From Actinomadura oligospora ATCC 43269 (GTDB lineage: Bacteria > Actinomycetota > Actinomycetes > Streptosporangiales > Streptosporangiaceae), in NCBI RefSeq assembly GCF_000518265.1, contig NZ_JADG01000011.1, forward strand, positions 372,001 to 436,000: DNA of 64,000 nt. Direction: 5' to 3'. The notes under the pieces were generated by a model. That model ran no database searches and was not told the origin of the DNA. It saw only the letters and a program-made list of their open reading frames with translations. Below are positions 44,027 through 52,865 of this stretch, piece after piece; position 1 is the first letter of the stretch; each line of letters opens with the position of its first letter. Position numbers and translations under genes: made by a program.

Positions 44027-45708
44027 CCGCACCCCCCGCCCTCCCGGACGCGGCGGACGCGGCGGGCCCCGCCGGGATCCCGCCCGCCATCGCCGCGTCC
44101 GGGCTGCGCAAGCGGTACGGGGACGTCGTCGCCGTGGACGGCGTGGACCTGTCGGTCGAGGCCGGGGAGTGCTTCGCGTTCCTCGGCCCGAACGGCGCGG
44201 GCAAGTCCACCACGATCTCGATGCTGTGCGCGCTGACCCGGCCGACCGCGGGCAGGGTCGCGATCGCCGGGCACGACACGCTCGCCGACCCGCTGGAGGC
44301 GCGCCGCCGGATCGGCCTGGTGTTCCAGGAGTCCACACTCGACCTCGGCCTCACCGCCGCCGAGAACCTGCGCTTCCACGCCGACCTGTACGACGTGCCG
44401 CCCGGGCTGATCCCCGAACGCGTCGACCGCGCGCTCGATCTCGTCGGCCTCACCGCGGAGCGCGACCGGATCGTCGGGACGTTCTCCGGGGGGATGCGCC
44501 GCCGCCTGGAGATCGCCCGCGCGCTGCTGCACCGGCCGCGGCTGATCGTCCTGGACGAGCCGACGCTCGGCCTCGACCCTCACGCGCGCGCACGAGTCTG
44601 GGAGCACCTGCGGGCCGTCCGGGAACGCGAGGCCGTCACGATCTTCCTCACCACGCACTACCTGGACGAGGCGGAGCAGTGCGACCGGGTCGCGATCATC
44701 GACGCCGGGCGGATCGTCGCGCAGGGCTCCCCCGCCGCGCTGAAGGCCGAACTGACCGCGCCGGGCGCGCCCCCGCCGTCGCTGGACGAGGTGTTCCTGC
44801 ACCACACGGGCCGTCCGCTGCACGACGACACCGAGCTCGGGGAACCGCCCGCGGCGGCTCCCCCACCGGTGCGGCCGGAGGACATGTCCCTCCCGCCCGC
44901 GCGGCGGCCGGCGGCGGAGTTCCGGGCCGTCCGCATGGTGTGGCGGCGCGACCTGCTGATCTACCGGCGGGACGGGGGCGGGGCGCTGCTGGCGATGGCG
45001 CAGCCGCTGCTGTTCCTGTTCATCCTCGGGGTCGGGCTGTCCGGGCTGATGCCGGGGATCGGGCAGGGGACCTACCAGCTGTTCGTGTTCTCCGGCGCGC
45101 TCGTCACGGCCGCGCTCGGGCCCGCCGTGGCGGTCGGCGCGTCCCTGCTGTGGGAGAAGCAGGCCGGGTTCCTGCGGGAGATGCTGGCCGGTCCCGTCCG
45201 GCGCGAGTCGCTGCTGCTCGGCAAGTGCCTGGGCGGCGCGACCATCGCGACCGTCCAGGGGACGCTGCTGCTCGCCGCCGGGCCGCTGATCGGCGTCCCG
45301 GCCAAGCCGCAGCTGATCGTCATGCTCGCCGGACAGCTCGCGCTGACGTCGCTGGCGATGACGGCCTGCGGGGTGCTCGCGGCGACGTTCGTCCGGCGTC
45401 CGCCCACCTACGGGACGGCCATGTCGGTGCTGGTCGCGCCGCTGACGTTCCTGTCCGGCGCGATGTTCCCGCTCGCCGGGCTGCCCGCCTGGCTGCGCGC
45501 CCTCGCGCTCGCCGACCCGCTCACCTACGCGGTGGACGCGCTGCGCCGCACCGTCGCCTCGCAGCTGCCGTCCGCGCCGCCGCACCTGTTCCGGCCGCTC
45601 GCGATCGGCGGCTGGCACCCGCCGATCGTCGCCGAGTGGACGCTCCTCGCCCTGCTCGCGCTCGTCCCGCTGCTCTGGTCGGCCCACCGCTTCTCCCGCG
45701 CCGACTGA
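44023..45708 (+). CDS. ABC transporter, ATPase fused to permease (CinT-CinH-like)
   Basis: 561 residues. Residues 20-290 form a DrrA/CcmA-type ATPase: Walker A FLGPNGAGKSTTISM, signature TFSGGMRRRLEIARALLHRP, Walker B LIVLDEPTLGLDPHAR, H-loop TTHYLDE. After a Pro-rich linker, residues 305-560 form an ABC-2 type permease with six helices (LLFLFILGVGLSGLMPG, LFVFSGALVTAALGPAVAVG and others). In the cinnamycin cluster these are two genes; here no stop separates them. GTG 44023 overlaps the hydroxylase stop. Exports the lanthipeptide and may give self-protection. Confidence 0.93.
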   Translation: MTAPPALPDAADAAGPAGIPPAIAASGLRKRYGDVVAVDGVDLSVEAGECFAFLGPNGAGKSTTISMLCALTRPTAGRVAIAGHDTLADPLEARRRIGLVFQESTLDLGLTAAENLRFHADLYDVPPGLIPERVDRALDLVGLTAERDRIVGTFSGGMRRRLEIARALLHRPRLIVLDEPTLGLDPHARARVWEHLRAVREREAVTIFLTTHYLDEAEQCDRVAIIDAGRIVAQGSPAALKAELTAPGAPPPSLDEVFLHHTGRPLHDDTELGEPPAAAPPPVRPEDMSLPPARRPAAEFRAVRMVWRRDLLIYRRDGGGALLAMAQPLLFLFILGVGLSGLMPGIGQGTYQLFVFSGALVTAALGPAVAVGASLLWEKQAGFLREMLAGPVRRESLLLGKCLGGATIATVQGTLLLAAGPLIGVPAKPQLIVMLAGQLALTSLAMTACGVLAATFVRRPPTYGTAMSVLVAPLTFLSGAMFPLAGLPAWLRALALADPLTYAVDALRRTVASQLPSAPPHLFRPLAIGGWHPPIVAEWTLLALLALVPLLWSAHRFSRAD

Positions 45709-45727
45709 CCCCGGCCCGACGCGGACG

Positions 45728-45751
45728 CCCCGGCCTTTCCACGGGCCGGGG
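45728..45751 (+). terminator. terminator of the lanthipeptide operon
   Basis: CCCCGGCC (45728-45735) pairs with GGCCGGGG (45744-45751), 20 bp after the ABC transporter stop, followed by TGTTCCTGT. Confidence 0.8.
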
Positions 45752-45806
45752 TGTTCCTGTGCCCGAACCCCTCGCCCGCGCGCGTGTTCCGTGCTCCTAT
45801 GTGGCC

Positions 45807-46229
45807 ATGGAGGCACGCATCAAGGTCAGCGGCGACGATCCGGCGCGGGAGACGGCCGGGCTGCATGAGTGGCTGCGCGGCGACCGGACGCTCGCCGGAC
45901 GCGTCCGCGCCGAGTCCACGCCACCGCGCGACGGCGAGCTGGGCGGTTCGGCGGACGTCCTGGTCGCCGCGCTCGGGTCCGGCGGCGCGGCGGTCGCCCT
46001 CACGAACGTCCTGGTGGCGTGGGTGAAGTCCCGCCGTCCGGACGTCAGCGTCACCGTCACCACCGAGAACGGCAGCGTGAAGATCGACACCACGGACCTG
46101 CCCGCCGACGCCGTCCTGCCCCTGCTACGCGAGGTCCTGCACGGCGACGAGCACCGGCGCGACCTGATCCGACGCGACGACGCGGCCCTGCGGGACGGCG
46201 ACAAGGCCCTGCGGGACGGTGATGACTGA
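45807..46229 (+). CDS. EACC1-like protein (effector-associated constant component 1)
   Basis: 140 residues. RIKVSGDDPARETAGLHEWLRGDRTLAGRVR, a short linker, then SADVLVAALGSGGAAVALTNVLVAWVKSRRPDVSVTVTTENGSVKIDT is the pattern of EACC1 proteins described by the Aravind group as the constant partner of conflict effectors: a strand-helix start, one hydrophobic helix, and a strand pair. The end RRDDAALRDGDKALRDGDD carries a short tandem repeat (ALRDGDx twice). ATG 45807; it overlaps the caspase gene by 8 bp, implying coupling. Confidence 0.82.
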   Translation: MEARIKVSGDDPARETAGLHEWLRGDRTLAGRVRAESTPPRDGELGGSADVLVAALGSGGAAVALTNVLVAWVKSRRPDVSVTVTTENGSVKIDTTDLPADAVLPLLREVLHGDEHRRDLIRRDDAALRDGDKALRDGDD

Positions 46230-48024
46230 CTTCTCCCGGTCCCGGGCGGTCCTGGTCGGCACGGCGGAGTACGCGGACGCGGCGTTCCCGCGGCTCCCGG
46301 CCGCCGCCAACAGCCTCGCCGGGATGCGCGCCGTCCTCACCGACCCGTCCCTGTGCGGCTGGCCGGACGACCGGGTGACCGTCGAGTCCGACCCGTCCGA
46401 CTGGCGCGGGCTCGTGCGGCGGACGCGCGTCCTGGCCCGCGAGACCGAGGACGTCCTGCTCCTGTACTTCGTCGGCCACGGCGTGATGCTTCCGCGCGGC
46501 GAGCTCAGCCTCGCCCTCACCGACACCGAGGCGGACGACCCGGACCTCACGGGCCTGGAGTACCGCCGCGTCCGCGACCTGCTCCGCGACAGCCCGGCCG
46601 CGACGAAGATCGTCATCCTGGACTGCTGCTACTCCGGCCGCGCCATCGAGGCCCTGACCGCGCTGGACGCCGTGGCCGACTCCACCGACGTCCGCGGCGT
46701 CTACACCCTGACGGCCAGCGACCACACCGCCCACGTCGTCCCGCTGGCGGAGCAGGAGGCGGTCCCGACGTCGTTCACCGGCCAGTTCCTCGCGCTCGTC
46801 CGCGACGGCGTCCGGGACGGCCCGGAGTCCCTCACGCTGGGCGATCTGTACGTCCACCTGCGACGGCGCCTGACCGCGCACGGCCTCCCCGCCCCGAACC
46901 AGCGCGGCACCGACACCGCCGACCGCTACCCGTTCACCCGCAACCCGGCCCACCGCCGTCCGCCTCCGCCCTATCCGTACCCGCGGTCGCGCCCAGAGCC
47001 CGGCGTCGTCGCGCGCCCGCGTCTTTTCCCCGCCGAACCGCGCGGCCTCTGGTCCACGATCCCCGGCGTCCCCGCGCTTCTGCCGCAGGAGACCGTCGGC
47101 GCGAGCGCCCTCGCCTTCAGCCCGGACGGCCGTTCCCTGGTCACCGGCCACCTGGACGGCTCGGTCCACCTCCGGCGCTGGAGCTTCGAGGGCTCGACGC
47201 CCCTGCGACCGGTGGCGGGCGAGAGCGGGCCGATCAGCGCGGTCGCCGTCACCTCCGTCGGCCCGCTGGTGGCGTACGCGGTACCCGGCCAGGAGGTCGG
47301 GCTGTACTCCCTCGAAAGCTCGGGCCCGGAGCACCGGCTTCTGGCCGACTCCTGGTCCTGCCCGAAGGGCCCCGTGCGCACGCTCGCCTTCACCCCGGAC
47401 GGCCGGTGGCTCGTGGCCGGGCAGGCCACGACGAAGGAGGATTCGCGGACCTGCGTCGTCTGGAACGTCCGGACCGGCGGACGGCTCAGGGATCCCGAGC
47501 CCGCCAAGGACTCCTGGGCCCTGTGGTGGCACGCCAGCGACCACGCCGTGACGATCCTGCCGGACGGCCGGGTCCTGACCCTCCAGCACAGGGACGGGCA
47601 CAACGCGGTCGCGACCTACCGGCTCGCCGGCGGACAGCCCACCAAGATCCTGGAGTCCCGTGTCGAGATCGGCTTCGTCCACGGGGTCGAGGCCGCCGGG
47701 ATCTCCCCCGACGGCCGGACGATCGTGACGGTCGAGCACGGCCGGATCCACTACTGGCGCGCCACCGACGACGGCCACCTGGACGGTCCGACCTTCGCGG
47801 AGGGAACCCCGGCGACGTCGGTGGTCGTTGGACCTGAGGGACGGGCGGCGGCGCTGTGGGCGCCGGGCGAGCCGCTGCGGGTGTGGGATCTCCACGCGTT
47901 CGAGCAGATCGGAGGGTCGCTTCAGCACAGCGGCCAGACCAGGGCGGTCGCCTTCACGCCGGATGGCGCGACGCTGGCCGTGGGCGACGCCGAATGGCCC
48001 GTGCGGCTGTGGCGTCCCGCCTGA
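46222..48024 (+). CDS. caspase-like peptidase fused to a WD40 propeller
   Basis: 600 residues. The first ~240 form a caspase (peptidase C14) domain: His86 in LLYFVGHGVML and the Cys pair 135-136 in VILDCCYSGRAIE. A Pro/Arg-rich linker (about 240-280) leads to a propeller with seven WD-like blades, e.g. ALAFSPDGRSLVTGHLDGS, TLAFTPDGRWLVAGQ, GISPDGRTIVTVEHG, AVAFTPDGATLAVGD. No NACHT/STAND NTPase lies between. Together with the EACC1 protein it resembles an NTPase-free conflict effector; the trigger is unknown. Confidence 0.9.
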   Translation: MTDFSRSRAVLVGTAEYADAAFPRLPAAANSLAGMRAVLTDPSLCGWPDDRVTVESDPSDWRGLVRRTRVLARETEDVLLLYFVGHGVMLPRGELSLALTDTEADDPDLTGLEYRRVRDLLRDSPAATKIVILDCCYSGRAIEALTALDAVADSTDVRGVYTLTASDHTAHVVPLAEQEAVPTSFTGQFLALVRDGVRDGPESLTLGDLYVHLRRRLTAHGLPAPNQRGTDTADRYPFTRNPAHRRPPPPYPYPRSRPEPGVVARPRLFPAEPRGLWSTIPGVPALLPQETVGASALAFSPDGRSLVTGHLDGSVHLRRWSFEGSTPLRPVAGESGPISAVAVTSVGPLVAYAVPGQEVGLYSLESSGPEHRLLADSWSCPKGPVRTLAFTPDGRWLVAGQATTKEDSRTCVVWNVRTGGRLRDPEPAKDSWALWWHASDHAVTILPDGRVLTLQHRDGHNAVATYRLAGGQPTKILESRVEIGFVHGVEAAGISPDGRTIVTVEHGRIHYWRATDDGHLDGPTFAEGTPATSVVVGPEGRAAALWAPGEPLRVWDLHAFEQIGGSLQHSGQTRAVAFTPDGATLAVGDAEWPVRLWRPA

Positions 48025-48046
48025 ACGGACCTCCCTGCGGGCGAGG

Positions 48047-48754
<708 letters not shown>

Positions 48755-48807
48755 GGTAGGGGGCGCGCGGGAATGAACACTGGTCCAGACCTCTTGACCT
48801 AGGGCAT

Positions 48808-48830
48808 ATGATCGATCATTGATCAATGAT
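48808..48830. promoter_or_regulatory. GntR operator between regulator and PDH operon
   Basis: ATCATTGATCAATGAT (48815-48830) is a perfect 16-bp palindrome and ATGATCGATCAT (48808-48819) a second, overlapping 12-bp palindrome. Both sit in an AT-rich island 54 bp from the regulator start and 64 bp from pdhA. Confidence 0.82.
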
Positions 48831-48893
48831 GATCGGTGATGAGTGGCGCGGCGACCCCGCGGCACCCTCTCCCCGTACGGAGGAAGAACGCCG

Positions 48894-50033
48894 ATGGCTG
48901 AGACCACGAAGGCAGCCCCGGGCCGAGCTCGCCGGACCCCCGGCCCGACCAGCACCAGGGGCACGGCGGCGAAGGGAACCCCCAAGGCCGCCGACAACCG
49001 CGCCAGCGCCGTCGCCCGCCGCAGGGCCGACGACGAGGCGCGCGTTGAGTACTTCCGGCAGATGCTGCTGGTGCGCCGGTTCGAGGAGCGGACCGCCCGG
49101 GCCTACACCGAGGCCAAGATCGGCGGTTACTGCCACCTGAACCTGGGTGAGGAGGCCACGGTCGTCGGCCTGATGGCCGCGCTGCGTCCCACCGACTACC
49201 TGTTCACCAACTACCGCGAGCACGGCTACGCGATCGCCAAGGGCATCGAGCCGCGCCGCGTGATGGCCGAGCTGTACGGCCGCTCCACCGGCGTGTCCAA
49301 GGGCTGGGGCGGGTCGATGCACATGTTCGACACCGAGGCCCGGCTGCTCGGCGGCTACGGCATCGTCGGCGGCCAGCTCCCGCTCGCGACCGGCGCCGCG
49401 ATGGCGGTCTCCTACCGCGGCGGCGACGACGTCGTGATGGTCCAGATGGGCGAGGGGACGGCCGCGATCGGCGCGTTCCACGAGTCGCTGAACATCGCAG
49501 CGCTGTGGAACCTGCCGGTGGTGTTCGTGATCATCAACAACGGCCTCGGCATGGGCACCACGGTCGAGCACTCCGCCGCCGAGCCCGAGCTGTACAAGCG
49601 CGGCGCCGCGTACCGGATGGCCAGCATGCGGGTGGACGGCACGGACGTGATCGCCGTCCGGGACGCGGCCCGCGAGGCCGTCGAGCGCGCCCGCGAGGAG
49701 AACCGTCCCTACCTGCTGGAGTGCACCAGCCCGCGGCTGCGCGGCCACTCGGTCGTCGACCCGGCCAAGTACCGCACCAAGGAGGAGAAGGAGGCCCTCA
49801 AGGCCGCCGACCCCCTCGCCAAGGCCCAGCTGGAGCTCCAGGAGGAGGGGCTGCTGTCGGTCGAGGACATCGAGCGCCTCGAGGCCGAGATCGCCGAGAT
49901 CGTGACCGACGCGGCCACCTTCGCCGACGAGTCCCCGCACCCCGAGGTGTCGACGCTGTTCGACTACACCTACGCGACGCCGGTGCCGAACGACCTGCCG
50001 CGACTTCCCGCCGACCCGCTCTTCCGCGTCTGA
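48894..50033 (+). CDS. pdhA: pyruvate dehydrogenase E1 alpha subunit
   Basis: 379 residues. GGSMHMFDTEARLLGGYGIVGGQLPLATGAA and MVQMGEGTAAIGAFHESLNIAALWNLPVVFVIINN form the thiamine-diphosphate site (G-E-G in place of the usual GDG). ATG 48894 follows GGAGGAAGAAC. An Ala/Thr/Pro-rich N-terminal extension of about 35 residues precedes the domain. Together with the next two genes it builds an alpha2beta2-type dehydrogenase complex; pyruvate is most likely but acetoin or 2-oxoacids cannot be excluded. Confidence 0.93.
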   Translation: MAETTKAAPGRARRTPGPTSTRGTAAKGTPKAADNRASAVARRRADDEARVEYFRQMLLVRRFEERTARAYTEAKIGGYCHLNLGEEATVVGLMAALRPTDYLFTNYREHGYAIAKGIEPRRVMAELYGRSTGVSKGWGGSMHMFDTEARLLGGYGIVGGQLPLATGAAMAVSYRGGDDVVMVQMGEGTAAIGAFHESLNIAALWNLPVVFVIINNGLGMGTTVEHSAAEPELYKRGAAYRMASMRVDGTDVIAVRDAAREAVERAREENRPYLLECTSPRLRGHSVVDPAKYRTKEEKEALKAADPLAKAQLELQEEGLLSVEDIERLEAEIAEIVTDAATFADESPHPEVSTLFDYTYATPVPNDLPRLPADPLFRV

Positions 50034-50046
50034 GAGATCGACTTCC

Positions 50047-51063
50047 ATGGCAACCATCACCTACCGCCAGGCCCTGCGCGACACGCTGCGGGCCGAGATG
50101 CTCCGTGACGAGAACGTCCTGCTCATGGGCGAGGAGATCGGCGTCTTCGAGGGCTCCTACAAGATCACCGAGGGCCTGCTGAAGGAGTTCGGGGAGCGCC
50201 GCGTGCGCGACACCCCGATCGCCGAGGAGGGCTTCGTCGGCGCCGCGATCGGCGCGGCCATGCTGGGCCTGCGCCCGGTCGTGGAGCTCATGACGATCAA
50301 CTTCTCGTTGCTGGCGCTGGACCAGATCGTCAACCACGCCGCCAAGATCTACGGCATGTTCGGCGGGCAGAAGCCCGTCCCGATGGTGATCCGCACGCCC
50401 GGCGGCGGCGGTCAGCAGCTCGGGGCGACGCACTCGCAGAACGTCGAGCTGTACTACTCGTTCGTGCCGGGCCTGAAGGTCGTCGCGCCGTCCACGCCGC
50501 TGGAGGCGTCCGCGCTGCTCAAGGCCGCGATCCGCGACGACGACCCGGTCCTGTTCCTGGAGAACCTCGCGCTCTACAACACCAAGGGCGAGGTGCCGGA
50601 CGACATCGCCGACGTCCAGCCCGCCGAGATCGGCCGCGCGGCCGTGACCCGCGAGGGCACCGACATCACGATCATCGGCTACTCGCGGATGGCGCACGTC
50701 GCGTCCGAGGTGGCCGAGAGGCTGGCCGCCGAGGGCGTGTCCGCCGAGGTCGTCGACCTGCGCAGCCTGCGCCCGCTCGACCGCGAGACCATCGTGGCCT
50801 CGGTCCGCAAGACCGGCTCGGCGGTCGTCGCCGAGGACGACTGGCTGACCTACGGGATCGGCGCGGAGATCGCCGCGACGATCCAGGAGGGCGCGTTCGA
50901 CTGGCTGGACGCCCCGGTCCGCCGGGTCGCCATGGCCGAGGTCCCGCTGCCCTACAGCAAGCCGCTGGAGACGGCCGCCCTCCCGTCCGCAGACTCCCTG
51001 CTCACCGCCGTTCGCGAAACGCTCCGCGCGACCGGCCGTCCGACCCTGGAGACCGTCCGATGA
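50047..51063 (+). CDS. pdhB: pyruvate dehydrogenase E1 beta subunit
   Basis: 338 residues. TYRQALRDTLRAEMLRDENVLLMGEEIG, RVRDTPIAEEGFVGAAIGAAMLGLRPVVELMTINF and PGGGGQQLGATHSQNVE are standard for the beta subunit, which supplies the pyrimidine side of the thiamine-diphosphate site. Begins 13 bp after pdhA and overlaps pdhC by 4 bp. Confidence 0.95.
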   Translation: MATITYRQALRDTLRAEMLRDENVLLMGEEIGVFEGSYKITEGLLKEFGERRVRDTPIAEEGFVGAAIGAAMLGLRPVVELMTINFSLLALDQIVNHAAKIYGMFGGQKPVPMVIRTPGGGGQQLGATHSQNVELYYSFVPGLKVVAPSTPLEASALLKAAIRDDDPVLFLENLALYNTKGEVPDDIADVQPAEIGRAAVTREGTDITIIGYSRMAHVASEVAERLAAEGVSAEVVDLRSLRPLDRETIVASVRKTGSAVVAEDDWLTYGIGAEIAATIQEGAFDWLDAPVRRVAMAEVPLPYSKPLETAALPSADSLLTAVRETLRATGRPTLETVR

Positions 51064-52337
51064 CCGAGATCCTGATGCCTCGCCTCTCCGACACCATGGA
51101 GGAGGGCGTCATCGCCGCCTGGCAGAAGAAGCCGGGGGACGAGGTGGCCGTCGGCGACGTGCTCTGCGAGATCGAGACCGACAAGGCCGTCATGGAGTAC
51201 GAGGCCTACGAGGCCGGCGTCCTGACGGAGATCCTCGTCGCCGAGGGCGAGACCGCCGCGATCGGCGCTCCGATCGCGATCATCGGCGGCAAGGGCGACG
51301 CCCCGGTCACGACCGAGGCGAAGGCCGAGGCCCCGGCCGCCGAGCCCGCGCCCGCCGCCGAGCCTGAGCCCGCGAAGGTCCCGGCGCTGGTCGGCGCCGA
51401 GCGGCCGTCGTCGAACGGCGTGTCGGGCACCCGCCCGCCGTCGTCCCCGCTGGCCCGACGCCTGGCCCGCGACCACGGCCTCGACCTGCACACGATCACC
51501 GGCACCGGCCCCGGCGGACGGATCATCCGCGCCGACATCGAGGCCGCGATCCGCGGCGGCGCCCAGCCCGCCGCCGCCCCGGCCCCGGCTCCCGCCGCCC
51601 CGGCCCCGGCCGCCGCGTCCGCGCCGAAGCCCGCCGCTCCGCAGGTCGCGGACGAGGACGTCGAGCGCGTCCCGCTGAACCGGTTCCGCAAGGTCGCCGC
51701 GCGCCGCCTGGTCGAGAGCAAGCAGAACGCGCCGCACTTCTACCTGAACCGCGACGTGGACGCCGAGGCCCTGGTCGCGTTCCGCGGGACCCTGAACGAG
51801 GCGCTCGCCCCGGTCAAGGTCAGCGTGAACGACCTGATCGTCAAGGCGTCCGCGCGGGCGCTGCGCGAGCACCCGCAGGTCAACACCTCCTACACCGAGG
51901 ACGCCCTGCTCGTGCACAAGCGCGTCCACGTCGGCGTCGCCGTCGCCGTCGCGGACGGCCTGCTCGTCCCGGTGATCAAGGACGCGGACCGCAAGTCGGT
52001 GTCCCAGATCGGCGCCGAGACGCGCGAGCTGGCCGCCAAGGCCCGGGACGGCAAGCTGTCCCCCGCCGAGATGTCCGGCGGCACGTTCTCGGTCAGCAAC
52101 CTCGGGATGTTCGGCGTGGACTCGTTCTCCGCCGTGATCAACCCGCCGGAGGCGGCGATCCTCGCGGTCGGCGCCGTCCGCGCGGAGCCGGTGGTCAAGG
52201 ACGGCCAGGTCGTCCCGGGCCAGCGCATGACGATCACCCTCTCGGTGGACCACCGCGCCGCCGACGGCGCCACCGGCGCCAGGTTCCTGGACCGCCTGGC
52301 CCAACTCCTGGAGAACCCACTCCTGATCGTCGCGTAA
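51060..52337 (+). CDS. pdhC: dihydrolipoamide acyltransferase E2
   Basis: 425 residues. One lipoyl domain with Lys in EIETDKAVMEYEA; an Ala/Pro/Glu-rich linker; a subunit-binding domain (SPLARRLARDHGLDLHTITGTGPGGRIIRADIEAAI); a second Ala/Pro linker; then the catalytic acyltransferase domain ending with DHRAADGATGARFL (catalytic His/Asp). No E3 gene is adjacent. ATG overlaps the pdhB stop. Confidence 0.96.
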   Translation: MTEILMPRLSDTMEEGVIAAWQKKPGDEVAVGDVLCEIETDKAVMEYEAYEAGVLTEILVAEGETAAIGAPIAIIGGKGDAPVTTEAKAEAPAAEPAPAAEPEPAKVPALVGAERPSSNGVSGTRPPSSPLARRLARDHGLDLHTITGTGPGGRIIRADIEAAIRGGAQPAAAPAPAPAAPAPAAASAPKPAAPQVADEDVERVPLNRFRKVAARRLVESKQNAPHFYLNRDVDAEALVAFRGTLNEALAPVKVSVNDLIVKASARALREHPQVNTSYTEDALLVHKRVHVGVAVAVADGLLVPVIKDADRKSVSQIGAETRELAAKARDGKLSPAEMSGGTFSVSNLGMFGVDSFSAVINPPEAAILAVGAVRAEPVVKDGQVVPGQRMTITLSVDHRAADGATGARFLDRLAQLLENPLLIVA

Positions 52338-52341
52338 CGTG

Positions 52342-52365
52342 GCATGGCTGATTTTTCAGCCATGC
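52342..52365 (+). terminator. terminator of the pdh operon
   Basis: GCATGGCTGA and TCAGCCATGC form a perfect 10-bp stem around TTTT, starting 5 bp after the pdhC stop; CGTG and CACG flank it and may extend the stem. Confidence 0.85.
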
Positions 52366-52388
52366 ACCACGCAACGACCTCAACCGGC

Positions 52389-52519
52389 GCGAGCGCGTGA
52401 CCAACCGCACGGGGGCAAAGCCGAAGGCGAGCCCCCGAGCGGTTGATCGCGAAGCGATGCCGCGCTCGCACGAGCATTCGGGCTGAGGGCGAGCCGCCAG
52501 GCGAGCCCTCAGAGCCGAA
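52389..52519 (+). ncRNA. strongly folded intergenic element, possible structured RNA
   Basis: GCGAGCGCG (52389-52397) pairs with CGCGCTCGC (52461-52469) and encloses two hairpins: CAACCGC/GCGGTTG (52402-52408, 52439-52445) continued by CGGGGGC/GCCCCCG, and ATCGC-GAA-GCGAT (52446-52458). A second element, TTCGG..TGAGGGC (52477-52490) with GCCCTCA..CCGAA (52505-52519), follows directly. The arrangement is a closed multibranch junction and could be drawn on either strand. Promoter and function are unknown; a dispersed intergenic repeat is an alternative. Confidence 0.5.
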
Positions 52520-52612
52520 AGCTCCATAAATACCGCCGCCCATGGCGCACCCCGTGGGGCGGCACTACGGCCCCGCGCCTCACCGGTGACCCCGGTGGGA
52601 CGCGGGGTCGCG

Positions 52613-52825
52613 TCATTTGCTGGGTTCGGGCAGGTCCTTGCAGGAGATCTTGGGGTTGACGCCGAGGTAGTTGAGCGGCCCGGCGACCACCGTCACCGCG
52701 ATCGTTCCGCTGCGGCTGCAGTCTTTGACCTGGTCCTTGACGGGACGGTCGTAGTAGTGGCGCTGGCCTGCGGCGACGGCGCCGATGACGAGCCAGAGGA
52801 GCAGCACGACCGAGGAGATCCGCAT
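52613..52825 (-). CDS. small membrane-anchored protein
   Basis: 70 residues. One hydrophobic N-terminal helix (SVVLLLWLVIGAVAAG) that could be a signal anchor, then a short exported region with two Cys residues (VKDCSRSG and ISCKDLPEPSK) able to form a disulphide. It follows the kinase gene by 40 bp on the same strand. I do not recognise a family; function unknown. ATG 52825. Confidence 0.72.
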   Translation of the reverse strand: MRISSVVLLLWLVIGAVAAGQRHYYDRPVKDQVKDCSRSGTIAVTVVAGPLNYLGVNPKISCKDLPEPSK

Positions 52826-52865
52826 AGCCTCATCGTGCAGGCCGGATCGCGTGACGACAAGCGGT

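Noticed and set aside
39704..44338. A 1544-codon open frame on the minus strand across the lanthipeptide genes
   Set aside because: It is an effect of high GC at third positions opposite lanM and the hydroxylase; it is Arg/Val/Gly-rich with no domain, while the plus strand carries clear motifs.
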